Positions 1 through 8,237 of a DNA stretch of 18,974 bases are shown here, piece by piece. The notes under the pieces were generated by a model. It was given only the letters and a program-made list of their open reading frames with translations, was not told the origin of the DNA and did no database searches. Positions within the stretch are counted from its first letter, which is position 1. The number at the start of each line of letters is the position of its first letter. Made by a program: the position numbers and the translations under genes. This DNA comes from Myxococcales bacterium (GTDB lineage: Bacteria > Myxococcota_A > UBA9160 > SMWR01), in assembly GCA_022572485.1 (NCBI GenBank), contig JACZVU010000035.1, forward strand, positions 1 to 18,974. The letters are read 5' to 3'.

Positions 1-56
1 GGTGACGAGGGGGTGTCGGGCTCAAACCCCATGTCGCTCGACACCCCTTCGTCACC
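1..56. repeat. 18-bp near-perfect inverted repeat at the left edge
   Basis: The left arm at 1-18 (GGTGACGAGGGGGTGTCG) pairs with the right arm at 39-56 over 17 of 18 positions, leaving a 20-nt loop. The loop itself holds a short GGG/CCC pairing. No T-run follows on either strand, so it is not a textbook Rho-independent terminator. It lies outside any recognised gene and touches the window edge, so a longer element may continue to the left. Possible roles are a structured 3' end of an unseen upstream gene or a palindromic repeat. Confidence 0.7.
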
Positions 57-162
57 CCACCCAAGAGATGCTCCCATCCGATAGGACCCTTGCGTGCGGT
101 GGTCTTCTTCCACGCGTTGCGCAAGTCGTTCAGATCGGACGGTCGCGCGTGAGAACCCAGGA

Positions 163-187
163 GCGCAACCCCAGAATGGGGTTGCGC
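163..187 (-). terminator. Perfect 10-bp hairpin downstream of gabT
   Basis: GCGCAACCCC (163-172) and GGGGTTGCGC (178-187) pair perfectly around a 5-nt loop. The hairpin starts about 33 bases after the gabT stop on the minus strand. There is no T-run, so it would be a 3'-end stabiliser or a weak or Rho-assisted terminator rather than a classical intrinsic one. Confidence 0.4.
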
Positions 188-197
188 GACGCCGCAA

Positions 198-216
198 GGC
201 ATGCTGCCGGCATGCC
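198..216 (-). terminator. Small hairpin immediately after the gabT stop
   Basis: GGCATGC (198-204) and GCATGCC (210-216) form a perfect 7-bp stem around TGCCG. It begins a few bases past the gabT stop codon (220-222, minus strand) and precedes the larger hairpin at 163-187. The tandem hairpins probably mark the 3' end of the gabDT transcript. Confidence 0.35.
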
Positions 217-219
217 CAG

Positions 220-1507
220 CTAGCCGCGCAGCTCCAGGAGTGCCTCGCGCAGCATATCGAGGCCCTCGTTGACGAGTTCGTCGCTCGCCGTGAGCGGAGG
301 CAGGAAGCGAACCACGTTGCCGCGTACGCCGCAGGAGAGGAGCACCAAACCTTTGCTGGCCGCCTTCTGCACCAGCGCCTTGGTGAGGTCGGCGTCGGGT
401 TCGCGCGTGTTGCGGTCGGACACGAGTTCCATGGCTGCCATCGCGCCCGAGGTAGCGGAACTCGCCGATGCAGGACCCCGCCGGCTCTTCCGACAGCGCC
501 CGGATCCGCTTGGCGATGAGGTCACCCAACCGCAATGCGCGATTGGCGAGTTTTTCCTCCTCCATCACGTTGATCGAGGCGAGTGCCGCCGCACAGGAGA
601 TCGGTGAGCCCGCATAGGTACCGCCCAGTCCGCCGGGTTTCGGGCCGTCCATGATCTCGGCCTTTCCGGTTACCGCGGAGAGCGGGAATCCTCCCGCGAG
701 GCTCTTTGCCATCGTGATCAGGTCGGGTTCGATGCCCGCGTATTCGACGGCGAACGTGCGGCCCGTGCGCGCGAAGCCTGTCTGGATTTCGTCGAGGATC
801 AACGCGATTCCGTGCTGGTCACAGATGCCCCGGAGCGCCTGCAGAAACTCGGGCGGCGCTGGGTAGAATCCGCCTTCGCCGAGCACGGGCTCGACGATCA
901 TCGCGGCCACGCGCGCGGGGTCGACGTCGCCTGCGAAGAGTCGATCGATTGCGGCAAGAGCGGCATCGACGCTCATGCCGTGGTAGTCGATCGGATAGGG
1001 GGCGTGAAAAATCTCCGCCGGGAAAGGACCAAAGCCGGTCTTGTAAGGGGTGATCTTGCCGGTGAGTCCGAGCGCAAAGAGCGTGCGCCCGTGGAAGGCG
1101 CCGCTGAACGCGATCACCGCGGAGCGGCCCGTGTGGGCGCGCGCGATCTTCACGGCGTTTTCCACTGCCTCGGCCCCCGTTGAGAGCAGCAGTGTCTTCT
1201 TGGGGGTATCCCCGGGAACCAGCGCGTTGAGGCGCTCGGCAAGCTCGATGTAGCGCTCATAGGGCGTCACCTGGAAACAGACGTGGCTCATCTTCTCGAG
1301 TTCGGCGGATACCGCCGCCTTCACCTTGGGGTGAAGGTGCCCCGTGTTGACGACCGCGATGCCGCTCGCGAAATCGATGAAGCGGTTGCCCTCCACGTCC
1401 CAGAGTTCCGCGTTTTGTGCACGCTCGCAGAAGATCGGATGCAGGATCCCGAGGCCTGCGGGGATGGCGTCTTGGCGGCGTTTCAACAGATCCGAGTTGC
1501 TCGGCAT
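220..1507 (-). pseudogene. gabT: 4-aminobutyrate aminotransferase with a one-base frameshift
   Basis: This is a PLP fold-type I class III aminotransferase that moves the amino group of GABA to 2-oxoglutarate, giving succinate semialdehyde and glutamate. The start at 1507 (MPSNSDLLKRR) has GGAGAG six bases upstream. The frame then runs through STGAEAVENA (109-118), FHGRT (138-142), DEIQTGF (239-245) and the PLP lysine K268 in MAKSLAGG, the same number as in E. coli GabT. Near 445 the frame breaks. After GEFRYLG the family sequence resumes in another frame as AMAAMEL...LLSCG...LELRG and stops at 220-222. Removing one base restores about 428 residues, close to the family length (426 in E. coli). 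The original frame has no stop and stays open to the left window edge, so a gene caller may report an elongated protein with a false C-terminus. It lies 48 bp downstream of gabD in one operon. The break may be a true mutation or an assembly error. Confidence 0.9.
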
Positions 1508-1523
1508 GATGGCTCTCCGTGTC

Positions 1524-1543
1524 GGCCGGTGTTGCTTCCGGCC
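1524..1543 (-). repeat. Intercistronic hairpin between gabD and gabT
   Basis: GGCCGG (1524-1529) and CCGGCC (1538-1543) form a perfect 6-bp GC stem with an 8-nt loop. It fills much of the 48-bp gap between the gabD stop and the gabT start. It may affect relative expression or message stability in the operon; no T-run follows. Confidence 0.4.
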
Positions 1544-1555
1544 TGCTTGGGGGCG

Positions 1556-3019
1556 CTAGCGGGTCACTCCACCGATGCAGAGGTATTTGATTTCGAGGTA
1601 CTCCTCGATGCCGTACTTCGATCCTTCGCGTCCGATGCCCGATTCCTTGACGCCACCGAAGGGTGCCACCTCGGTTGAGATGATTCCCTCGTTGATCCCG
1701 ACGATGCCGTATTCCAGGGCTTCCGAGACCCGCCACACCCGGCCCACGTCGCGCGTGTAGAAGTACGCAGCGAGGCCATACGGGGTGTCGTTCGCCATTG
1801 CGATGGCCTCCGCCTCAGTGCTGAATCGGTAGATGGGAGCCACGGGGCCGAAGATCTCTTCACTCGCGCAAGCCATTTCGGCCGTCGCGTTGGTCAGAAT
1901 CGTTGGCTCGTAGAAAAATCCACCAAGAGCGTGTCGCTTTCCACCGAGGACCACCGTTGCTCCCTTTTCGACCGCGTCCGCAACCAGTTCCTCAACCTTT
2001 ACAATGGCCGCTTCATTGATCAGCGGTCCGATCGTGACGCCGTCGTCCAGCCCAGGGCCGACCTTCATCGCACTCACGGCTTCATACAACCTGCGCATGA
2101 ACTCGTCATGGACTACGTCCTGAACGAGGATGCGGTTGGCGCAAACGCAGGTCTGTCCCGCGTTGCGGTACTTCGACGCGATCGCGCCCGCGACCGCGGC
2201 GTCGAGGTCCGCGTCGTCGAAAACGATGAAAGGCGCGTTTCCGCCAAGTTCGAGGGAGACTTTCTTCACGGATTGGGCGCACTGCTGCATGAGCAATTTG
2301 CCGATTTCCGTCGAGCCCGTGAACGACACCTTGCGGACGGTCGGATTGCCCGTGAGCTCTGCACCGACAGCGCTGGCGCGCGCCGCGGGGACGACGTTCA
2401 CGACACCGACGGGAAACCCGGCGCGATCGGCGAGTTCCGCGAGTGCGAGTGCGGACAACGGTGTGCTCGAGGCCGGTTTTACGACGACCGTGCAGCCCGC
2501 CGCGAGCGCGGGCCCAACCTTACGGGTGATCATCGCGCTCGGGAAGTTCCATGGCGTGATTGCGGCCACCACGCCGATCGGCTGTTTGAGGGTCACGATG
2601 CGCTTGTCGGGTCCGTGTGAGGGAATCACATCGCCATAGATGCGCTTGCCCTCTTCGGCAAACCACTGAATGAAAGAGGCGGCGTAGAGGATCTCACCGC
2701 GTGCTTCGGTGAGGGGTTTCCCCTGCTCGAGGGTCATGATCGTCGCCAGGTCGTCCTGATTCTCGAGCATGAGATCGTACCAACGCATCAGGAGCGCGGC
2801 GCGTTCCTTGGCGGTCTTGGTCCGCCAATCTGGCCAGGCGGAGTCGGCGGCGTCGATCGCCTCGCGAACCTGAGCCACCTCGAGATCCGCGACCGAGCCC
2901 ACCACCGTTCCGTCGGCGGGATTCGTCACCTCGAAGGTCTTGCCGGAACTCGAGGCGACCCAGCTGCCACCGATGTAGGCCTCACTCCGAAGCAGGCGAG
3001 AATCGCGGATCAGGCTCAT
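1556..3019 (-). CDS. gabD: Succinate-semialdehyde dehydrogenase, NAD(P)-dependent
   Basis: This cytosolic aldehyde dehydrogenase oxidises succinate semialdehyde to succinate, the second step of GABA catabolism. The 487-residue product shows TPWNFP (N158), the cofactor stretch KPASSTP (181-187), FTGSTEIG (233-240), the general base E257 in LELGG and the nucleophile C291 in GQTCVCANR. This is the full GabD/SSADH-I pattern at family length (about 480-490). The start at 3019 ([10 protein letters not shown]) is chosen because AAGGAGG lies five bases upstream. The frame is open for 90 more codons upstream, but these match nothing and overlap the promoter. It is the first gene of a gabD-gabT operon. 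Succinate semialdehyde is the favoured substrate because of the neighbour; glutarate semialdehyde is the main alternative. Confidence 0.95.
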   Translation of the reverse strand: MSLIRDSRLLRSEAYIGGSWVASSSGKTFEVTNPADGTVVGSVADLEVAQVREAIDAADSAWPDWRTKTAKERAALLMRWYDLMLENQDDLATIMTLEQGKPLTEARGEILYAASFIQWFAEEGKRIYGDVIPSHGPDKRIVTLKQPIGVVAAITPWNFPSAMITRKVGPALAAGCTVVVKPASSTPLSALALAELADRAGFPVGVVNVVPAARASAVGAELTGNPTVRKVSFTGSTEIGKLLMQQCAQSVKKVSLELGGNAPFIVFDDADLDAAVAGAIASKYRNAGQTCVCANRILVQDVVHDEFMRRLYEAVSAMKVGPGLDDGVTIGPLINEAAIVKVEELVADAVEKGATVVLGGKRHALGGFFYEPTILTNATAEMACASEEIFGPVAPIYRFSTEAEAIAMANDTPYGLAAYFYTRDVGRVWRVSEALEYGIVGINEGIISTEVAPFGGVKESGIGREGSKYGIEEYLEIKYLCIGGVTR

Positions 3020-3063
3020 GGGGGGCCTCCTTGGGGTGAAGTGGGCGTTCGCTATCGGGCCAG

Positions 3064-3093
3064 AATCTAATCGCGCTCGTTTGTCGGCGTCAA
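3064..3093 (-). promoter_or_regulatory. Candidate sigma-70 promoter of gabDT
   Basis: On the minus strand TTGACG (3088-3093) is followed by an 18-bp spacer and TAGATT (3064-3069), about 45 bp before the gabD start. The -35 matches consensus at five of six positions and the -10 at four of six. The tandem repeat abuts the -35 box, as expected for a regulator-controlled promoter. This is inference from sequence only. Confidence 0.5.
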
Positions 3094-3094
3094 G

Positions 3095-3126
3095 TTTATG
3101 GGAGATCGAATTTATGGGAGATCGAA
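3095..3126. repeat. Perfect 16-bp tandem direct repeat upstream of the gabD promoter
   Basis: TTTATGGGAGATCGAA occurs twice without a gap (3095-3110 and 3111-3126). One base separates it from the -35 hexamer of the candidate gabD promoter. Tandem sites in this place often bind an activator, with 16 bp close to one and a half helical turns. A recent slippage duplication with no function is the alternative. Confidence 0.85.
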
Positions 3127-3348
3127 TTTTGCGCAGGCGTCCTCCATCGGGCTGGTAGAGCAGCGAGCCCGATTCAGCGCCTCCTTCAGGTGGCGCTTTC
3201 CGAGTCCAGAAGAGTTCGAACTTTCCACAGAGGCGCGATCGGCTTCTGGTTGCCCGAGCTCCCTCGGTCGGTGCGCGCGGGAATCTCAATATTCGGTCCC
3301 GGAGGGACGATACTCAGCGGGTACCAATAAGGGGGGGGGCATTCCGCG

Positions 3349-4392
3349 ATGGGTATGCGGCCGGATGCAAGGGAACAGGCCATTGAGTCTCTGCGCCGGC
3401 GCAACGCGGATCTCGAAGTTCTCTACGAGAGCATCAAGGACCTGACTTCGACGCTCTCCGTCGAGCGGGTTCTGCAACGTCTGCTCGACCGCACCCTCCA
3501 GCATCTCGAAGCCGAGATCGGGTCGATTCTCCTGGTGGGAGACGACGATCGGCTGCGCGTCATGGTGGCTCAAGGGCTTCCTCAGGACGTCATTGAGCGC
3601 ACGGAGATGAGAATCGGTGAGGGCATCTCGGGTCACGTGGCGCTGCACGGGCAACCGCTGATCGTTGAAGATGTAGAGGTACATCCGATATTCCGCCGCC
3701 GTAACCGCGAGCGCTACTACACGTCGACACTGATTTCGGTTCCACTGGTTCGCAGCGGCGCCCTGCTCGGCGTGATCAACATCAACAACAAGATCAACCG
3801 GAAGCCCTTCGAGCCACACGATCTTCGCCTGCTCGAAGCGATTGCCGCGCACGCCTCGGTTGCACTGGGCAACGCCCGAAAATACGAAGACACGCTGCGC
3901 CTCTCGCAGATCGATGGGCTCACCGGGCTTGCGAATCACGGCCACTTCTACAAGATGCTTGATCTCGAGATCGAACGGGCCAGGCGATATGAGCGCAGCC
4001 TTTCGCTGGCGATGATCGACATTGATAACTTCAAGCAATACAACGATCGCAACGGGCACCGCGCCGGCGATCAAGCCCTGGTCGCCGTGGCGAGGATCAT
4101 TGGCGATCGCTCGCGCACACACGACATCGTGGCGCGCTACGGTGGCGAGGAGTTTGCGATCATTTTGCCGGAAACCACGCTCGATGGTGCGCACGCCCTC
4201 GGCGAGAAATTGCGAACCGCCGTCGAGGGGATTTCGCTTGACGGCGAAGAGCCCCTCACGATCAGCGTCGGAGTGACTTCATTCGGAATAAACATCACCA
4301 CGGCCAGCCAGCTGGTGGACGTCGCAGACGCGGAGCTCTACCGCGCCAAGTCTCTGGGCCGCAACCGCACCTGCTCGCCCGGCTCTTCCTGA
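3349..4392 (+). CDS. GAF-GGDEF diguanylate cyclase
   Basis: This soluble 347-residue signalling protein should make cyclic di-GMP from two GTP. A short helical N-terminus (about 1-40) leads to a GAF sensor domain (about 40-175: IGEGISGHV, LISVPLV, GVININNK), then a GGDEF domain from about 185 with DGLTGLANH (189-197), MIDIDNFKQYND, the catalytic GGEEF (265-269) and ISVGV. The inhibitory I-site RxxD is intact (RTHD, 256-259), exactly five residues before GGEEF, so product feedback inhibition is expected. There is no transmembrane segment, and the GAF ligand cannot be read from sequence. It is transcribed away from gabD. An alternative ATG two codons on (3355) is possible; the only ribosome-site-like sequence is the G-rich run at 3331-3339. 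Confidence 0.93.
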   Translation: MGMRPDAREQAIESLRRRNADLEVLYESIKDLTSTLSVERVLQRLLDRTLQHLEAEIGSILLVGDDDRLRVMVAQGLPQDVIERTEMRIGEGISGHVALHGQPLIVEDVEVHPIFRRRNRERYYTSTLISVPLVRSGALLGVININNKINRKPFEPHDLRLLEAIAAHASVALGNARKYEDTLRLSQIDGLTGLANHGHFYKMLDLEIERARRYERSLSLAMIDIDNFKQYNDRNGHRAGDQALVAVARIIGDRSRTHDIVARYGGEEFAIILPETTLDGAHALGEKLRTAVEGISLDGEEPLTISVGVTSFGINITTASQLVDVADAELYRAKSLGRNRTCSPGSS

Positions 4393-4638
4393 GCCGCCCG
4401 CCCGCTACCGAACGCGAAGTCTCGGTGGCCCTGTATTTCACTTCGGAAGATCGCCGAGCCCGGCTAGACTGACCCCAGATGCAAACGAGGGTTGGAGCCC
4501 CGATGGCCCGTGTTTCAAAGAGGGCCTCGCAGCTGGAAGTCGCGTGCGGTTGCGCTATTGCCCCACCGCCGGGTAGCGGCCGTGGCGGGGCCACCCGCTG
4601 CGGATGGCCACCCGATCCTGTAGCTCGAGGTCTTTGGG

Positions 4639-5970
4639 ATGGCCGGGAATGACGCTTCGTCGTTGCAGTTGAAGGCGCCCTCGGCGCTCGATGCCGAAGT
4701 GTGCCCTCCTGGCTCCAAGAGCCTCACGAATCGGGCTCTCTTGCTCGCGGCGCTCGCGCGGGGCAGGACGCGGCTTTCGGGCCTGTTGATCGCCGACGAT
4801 ACCCAAAGCATGCGGACGTGTCTGGAGCGGCTCGGAGTCTCGATTCTCGAGAGGGGTCCGACGACGTTCGAGATAGAGGGTTGCGGGGGCAGGTTTGCGC
4901 CGCCGAGCGGCGATGGACCGCTGTTCGCGGGGTCCGCTGGAACGGTTGCGCGCTTTCTCAGCGCGGTGCTCGCAGCGCAACCCGGAAGGGCGCGAGAAGC
5001 GATCGAACTCGACGCCTCCCCCCAGATGCGAGCGCGTCCGATGGGCCAACTGCTCGATGCATTGCGCGAGCAGGGTGCGGATATTCGATGCCTCGGGGCA
5101 GCAGGGCATCTGCCGATCGCGATTGGCCCCAACTCGTCACTTCGCGGTGGTGAAGTGACGTTTTCGCGCCTTGCTTCATCCCAAATCGTTTCTGCGATGC
5201 TATTGGCCGCTGGCCTTTCAGAAAAACCGATGCGCGTGATCCTTTGTGAGGGAATCCCCGCGCGCCCCTACGTCGATATGACGATCCGCTTGCTGGTGCA
5301 TTTCGGTGGCTTTGCGCGCTGGCAGAGCAGTGACGTGATCGCCGTTGAGCCGCGTGAATTGAGGGCGCGGGATTATGCGGTCGAGCCCGACGCCTCGTCT
5401 GCGAGTTACTTTCTCGGACTGGCCGCGATCCACGGTGGAGAAGTGGTGATTCGAGGTCTTGGATCCCATAGCCTTCAGGGAGATGCCGCGTTCTGCCGCG
5501 TACTCGAACGGATGGGCGCGGATGTCGAACAGACCGAGACGATTACGCGCGTTCGCGGCAGCGGCCGACTGCGCGGCGTCGAAGTCGACATGGGAGAGAT
5601 GCCGGACATGGTGCTCACGCTGGCTGTTGCGGCGCTCTTCGCCGAAGGAAGTACGGCGATCCGCGGAGTCGAGGTGTTGAGGCACCACGAAACCGATCGG
5701 CTCACAGCTGCGGCGCGTGAACTCCGCAAGCTGGGTGCGACGGTCGAAGAACGCGTGGATGGGCTCTTGATCAAACCCCCGAACACGGGATTGAAACTCG
5801 GAGTTTTGATTGATACCTACGACGACCACCGCATGGCGATGGCCTTTTCGATGCTCGGAGACGTTGCAATCCGCGATCCGGACTGTGTGGCGAAGACATT
5901 CCCGGGTTATTTCGGGGAACTCGAGCGACTCGGGATGATTGCGACTGCGCCGGATCGAGCCGGCCCTTGA
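4639..5970 (+). CDS. aroA: 3-phosphoshikimate 1-carboxyvinyltransferase (EPSP synthase)
   Basis: The enzyme transfers the enolpyruvyl group of PEP to shikimate 3-phosphate in chorismate synthesis. The 443-residue protein has PPGSKSLTNRALLLAALA (K27), the PEP/inhibitor loop FAGSAGTVARFL (97-106), ARPM (133-136), SSASYFLG (253-260), MPD (D323), the HETDRL glutamate (E351), DDHRMAMAFSM (395-405) and CVAKTFPGYF (K419). Length and motif order are complete. The loop keeps the glycine at the position of E. coli Gly96, but the residue at Pro101 is Phe; glyphosate sensitivity was not judged. GAGGTC lies six bases before the ATG. It heads a close same-strand run with nagZ and an RNA methyltransferase. 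The 246 bp upstream show only GC-rich small hairpins (for example 4581-4593) and no strong promoter. Confidence 0.95.
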   Translation: MAGNDASSLQLKAPSALDAEVCPPGSKSLTNRALLLAALARGRTRLSGLLIADDTQSMRTCLERLGVSILERGPTTFEIEGCGGRFAPPSGDGPLFAGSAGTVARFLSAVLAAQPGRAREAIELDASPQMRARPMGQLLDALREQGADIRCLGAAGHLPIAIGPNSSLRGGEVTFSRLASSQIVSAMLLAAGLSEKPMRVILCEGIPARPYVDMTIRLLVHFGGFARWQSSDVIAVEPRELRARDYAVEPDASSASYFLGLAAIHGGEVVIRGLGSHSLQGDAAFCRVLERMGADVEQTETITRVRGSGRLRGVEVDMGEMPDMVLTLAVAALFAEGSTAIRGVEVLRHHETDRLTAAARELRKLGATVEERVDGLLIKPPNTGLKLGVLIDTYDDHRMAMAFSMLGDVAIRDPDCVAKTFPGYFGELERLGMIATAPDRAGP

Positions 5971-6001
5971 GTCGGCGCCGCTATCGCGAGAGGACGTGAG
6001 C

Positions 6002-7054
6002 ATGTCGTTTCAATGGCAACCCGGACAGTTGCTCTTTGCAGGTTTCGAGGGACTCGAGCTGCCCGAAGACCTCGCGCGCTGGATCGCCGCTGGCCGCATC
6101 GGCGGGGTAGTCTTGTTCGCGCGCAATATCGGCGATCCCGAACAGCTCAGAAAGCTGAATGCGGCGCTTCACGCTTGCGCGCCCGAAGACGCACCACTGT
6201 TGATTGCGATCGATCAGGAGGGCGGCCGGGTTCAGCGACTCCTCGATCCCTGGACGCAGTGGCCCTCGATGCAAAGACTCGGCGAGGTCGATGATCTGGA
6301 GATGACGGCTGCGGTCGCGCGGGCACTCGCGATCGAGTTGTCGGATCTTGGGATTGGCCTCGATTTTGCGCCGTGCGTCGATGTCAACACGAACCCCGCG
6401 AACCCGATCATCGGAGATCGCAGCTTCGGCAGCGAGCCGACGCGTGTGTCAACCCACGCCGCTCATTTCATTCGTGCCATGCAGAGCACAGGTGTTGCTT
6501 CTTGCGCGAAGCACTTTCCCGGCCACGGTGATACGGCCTGTGACAGCCACTTCGAGTTGCCGCGCCTCGATCACGACCTCGCGCGTCTGCACGCGGTGGA
6601 GCTGCCTCCGTTCACCGCCGCGATAGAAGCCGGGGTCGCGAGCATCATGACGGCCCACGTATTGTTCCCGGCCCTAGACGCGAAGAGGCCCGCCACCCTG
6701 TCGCCCGACGTGATGGCGATCTTGCGTGAAGAGCTCACGTACGATGGCGTCGTCTTTTCCGATGATCTGGAGATGAAGGCCGTCGCCGATCACCACAGCC
6801 CGAAAGCGATGGTCGAGGGCTGCCTGGAGGCCGATGTGGACTCGCTGCTGGTCTGCAGCGGCTCCGGATTTCGCGAAGAAGTGCTTCGCCAGCTGGAGCG
6901 CGCGCCCGACGCGAGACTCGAAAACCCATTGCGGCGCATGATCGATCTCAAGCAGCGCTTTGCGGGTTTGCGTGAATCATTAGAGAGCGCCGATGAAAAA
7001 CCGCTCACGCCTCCCTACGCCGAACACCGGACCCTCGCCGGCCGCTTCGCGTAG
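6002..7054 (+). CDS. nagZ: Beta-N-acetylhexosaminidase (glycoside hydrolase family 3)
   Basis: NagZ removes N-acetylglucosamine from anhydro-muropeptides in the cytoplasm during peptidoglycan recycling. The 350-residue protein has no signal peptide. It carries DQEGGRVQRL (71-80), IGDRSFG (137-143), the family signature KHFPGHGDT..DSH (170-183) with the catalytic Asp/His pair, and FSDDLEM (252-258) containing the nucleophilic aspartate. It is a single-domain, Gram-negative-type enzyme of usual length. The ATG at 6002 is preferred over an in-frame ATG at 5939, which lies inside aroA; AGAGG sits eight bases upstream. It begins 31 bp after aroA, so the two are probably cotranscribed. Confidence 0.93.
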   Translation: MSFQWQPGQLLFAGFEGLELPEDLARWIAAGRIGGVVLFARNIGDPEQLRKLNAALHACAPEDAPLLIAIDQEGGRVQRLLDPWTQWPSMQRLGEVDDLEMTAAVARALAIELSDLGIGLDFAPCVDVNTNPANPIIGDRSFGSEPTRVSTHAAHFIRAMQSTGVASCAKHFPGHGDTACDSHFELPRLDHDLARLHAVELPPFTAAIEAGVASIMTAHVLFPALDAKRPATLSPDVMAILREELTYDGVVFSDDLEMKAVADHHSPKAMVEGCLEADVDSLLVCSGSGFREEVLRQLERAPDARLENPLRRMIDLKQRFAGLRESLESADEKPLTPPYAEHRTLAGRFA

Positions 7055-7064
7055 CGGGCTGCCG

Positions 7065-7886
7065 ATGCGATTGGAACCGATCGAACAACTCGACGACCCG
7101 CGGATCTCGGTCTATCGAAACATCAAGGACTCGGCGTTGCGCGACTCTCGCGGCCTGTTCGTGGTCGAGAGTCGCCTGTGCGTGCACCGTTTGATCGTGT
7201 CTTCGCGTTTTTCCGTCTGCTCCGTTCTGGTGACCGAGACAGCACTCGAGGCACTCGGAGAGACTCTTTCGCACCTTGGCGAAGATACACCCGTTTACGT
7301 TTCTCATTCGACTCTTCTCAAGGAGCTGATTGGATACAATCTTCACCGCGGGTGCATCGCGCTTGCGCGACGCAGTTCAGCGGGCTCACTGCATGAAATT
7401 TTGGATTCGCACCCCCGGTTGCTGATCGGGTTGGAGCAGGTTGCGAACCCCGAAAACGTCGGAAACATCTTTCGCAACGCGATGGCATTTGGCGCCGATG
7501 CCGTGTTGCTCTCGCGCGATTGCGCCGATCCGCTCTACCGGAAGGCTGTGCGCGTTTCGATGGGAGGAACGCTGCTGATCCCGTTCGTCTATCTAAATGG
7601 TTGGCCCGAAGCGATCGAGCGGCTTCAGGCAGCGGGCTTTGCGACGTTGGCTCTTTCGACGGAGGCTGGGGCGATCGATCTCGCCACGCTGGAGCTTGAG
7701 GCTGTGCTGAGCCAGCGGATCGCCCTCATTCTCGGAGCGGAGTCCGACGGCCTCGATGAGGCAACCCTCACGGCTGTCGATCAGAGGGTGCGAATCCCGA
7801 TGGCTTCCGGCGTGGATTCTCTGAACGTCGCAACGGCCGCTGGTATCGCACTGCATCACTGTTTTCGATTGCTTTCGATCGATTGA
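7065..7886 (+). CDS. SpoU/TrmH-family RNA 2'-O-methyltransferase
   Basis: This SPOUT-class, SAM-dependent methyltransferase should modify a ribose 2'-OH in tRNA or rRNA. The 273-residue product has an N-terminal substrate-binding part (MRLEPIEQLDDPRI...) and a C-terminal knotted domain with motif 1 EQVANPENVGNIFRNA (124-139), motif 2 LILGAESDGL (221-230) and motif 3 RIPMASGVDSLNVATAAG (243-260). The target is not predictable here. The start at 7065, 10 bp after nagZ, matches the usual N-terminus of relatives. An ATG at 6993 would add 24 residues and overlap nagZ by 62 bases; it has a slightly better GAGAG upstream, so the start is uncertain. It is the last gene of the aroA-nagZ run. Confidence 0.88.
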   Translation: MRLEPIEQLDDPRISVYRNIKDSALRDSRGLFVVESRLCVHRLIVSSRFSVCSVLVTETALEALGETLSHLGEDTPVYVSHSTLLKELIGYNLHRGCIALARRSSAGSLHEILDSHPRLLIGLEQVANPENVGNIFRNAMAFGADAVLLSRDCADPLYRKAVRVSMGGTLLIPFVYLNGWPEAIERLQAAGFATLALSTEAGAIDLATLELEAVLSQRIALILGAESDGLDEATLTAVDQRVRIPMASGVDSLNVATAAGIALHHCFRLLSID

Positions 7887-7992
7887 ACGTCGATCCGTCG
7901 AGTGCTTCCGCGGCCAAGCTGGTTTCCGAGCGGCCGATACCCGCTAACGAGCCGACGTGGAACCCCCTCGAGGCCGCGCCGTCCGACTCGGG

Positions 7993-8028
7993 CGCTTCCA
8001 GCAGGAGCGGTGGAAACTTCCACAATCG
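7993..8028. repeat. Dispersed imperfect-hairpin element, copy 1
   Basis: This stretch aligns without gaps to 12867-12902 at about 29 of 36 positions (CGCTTCCA...CGGTGGAA...CAATC). Both copies are in the same orientation. Here the potential stem is partly lost (CTTCCA with TGGAAA). It is intergenic, about 110 bp after the methyltransferase gene. Confidence 0.6.
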
Positions 8029-8174
8029 GCCCCGGCGATTCGTTCAACGTGCCTTTCTCGTTTCGGGTTGACCGCTGAGCCTAGGAAATGCCCACAAAGC
8101 CTGCCCAGCACATGAGATGGGAGGAAAATCGCAAATCGCGGCTGTCTCCGCGAGCTTCCCCTGAAGACCTGCTC

Positions 8175-8204
8175 TTGAATCGGCTGAGCATTCCGGACTA
8201 GTGT
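8175..8204 (+). promoter_or_regulatory. Candidate promoter of the CoA-transferase gene
   Basis: TTGAAT (8175-8180), an 18-bp spacer and TAGTGT (8199-8204) resemble sigma-70 boxes, 34 bp before the start codon. The match is moderate and chance occurrence cannot be excluded. Confidence 0.3.
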
Positions 8205-8237
8205 CGGCGCCGGGGTCTGGGAGGCGGTGATCTCGGG

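Larger units (their letters stand above)
3020..3348. other. Divergent intergenic region between gabD and the diguanylate cyclase
   Basis: This 329-bp stretch has no credible gene. It holds the gabD ribosome site and promoter candidate (3064-3093), a tandem 16-bp repeat (3095-3126), a hairpin at 3177-3196 (GCGCCTCC/GGTGGCGC with one mismatch, loop TTCA), a possible third and diverged copy of the dispersed element (3194-3229), a small GTCCC/GGGAC hairpin (3296-3308) and a run of nine G (3331-3339) upstream of the plus-strand gene. Regulation of both divergent genes must lie here. Confidence 0.7.
7887..8237. other. Intergenic region with a dispersed repeat and a candidate promoter
   Basis: No convincing gene lies in these 351 bp. 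A 62-codon TTG-started frame (7883-8071) has no recognisable family. The region carries the best intergenic copy of the dispersed element (7993-8028) and a candidate promoter (8175-8204) for the CoA-transferase. No T-rich terminator is visible for the upstream run. Confidence 0.6.

Noticed and set aside
1..444. Continuation of the gabT start frame to the window edge
   Set aside because: The frame stays open by chance in GC-rich DNA, but the GabT family sequence continues in the other frame and stops at 220-222.
3020..3289. 90-codon N-terminal extension of gabD
   Set aside because: The extension overlaps the promoter and the tandem repeat, has no family match, and a strong AAGGAGG site marks the internal ATG at 3019.
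4515..5132. Minus-strand frames of 184-205 codons over the start of aroA
   Set aside because: They are shadows of a complete aroA with all catalytic motifs on the other strand.
7883..8071. 62-codon TTG-started frame overlapping the methyltransferase stop
   Set aside because: Low-complexity Pro/Ser/Ala text, rare start, no ribosome site and it runs through the dispersed repeat.
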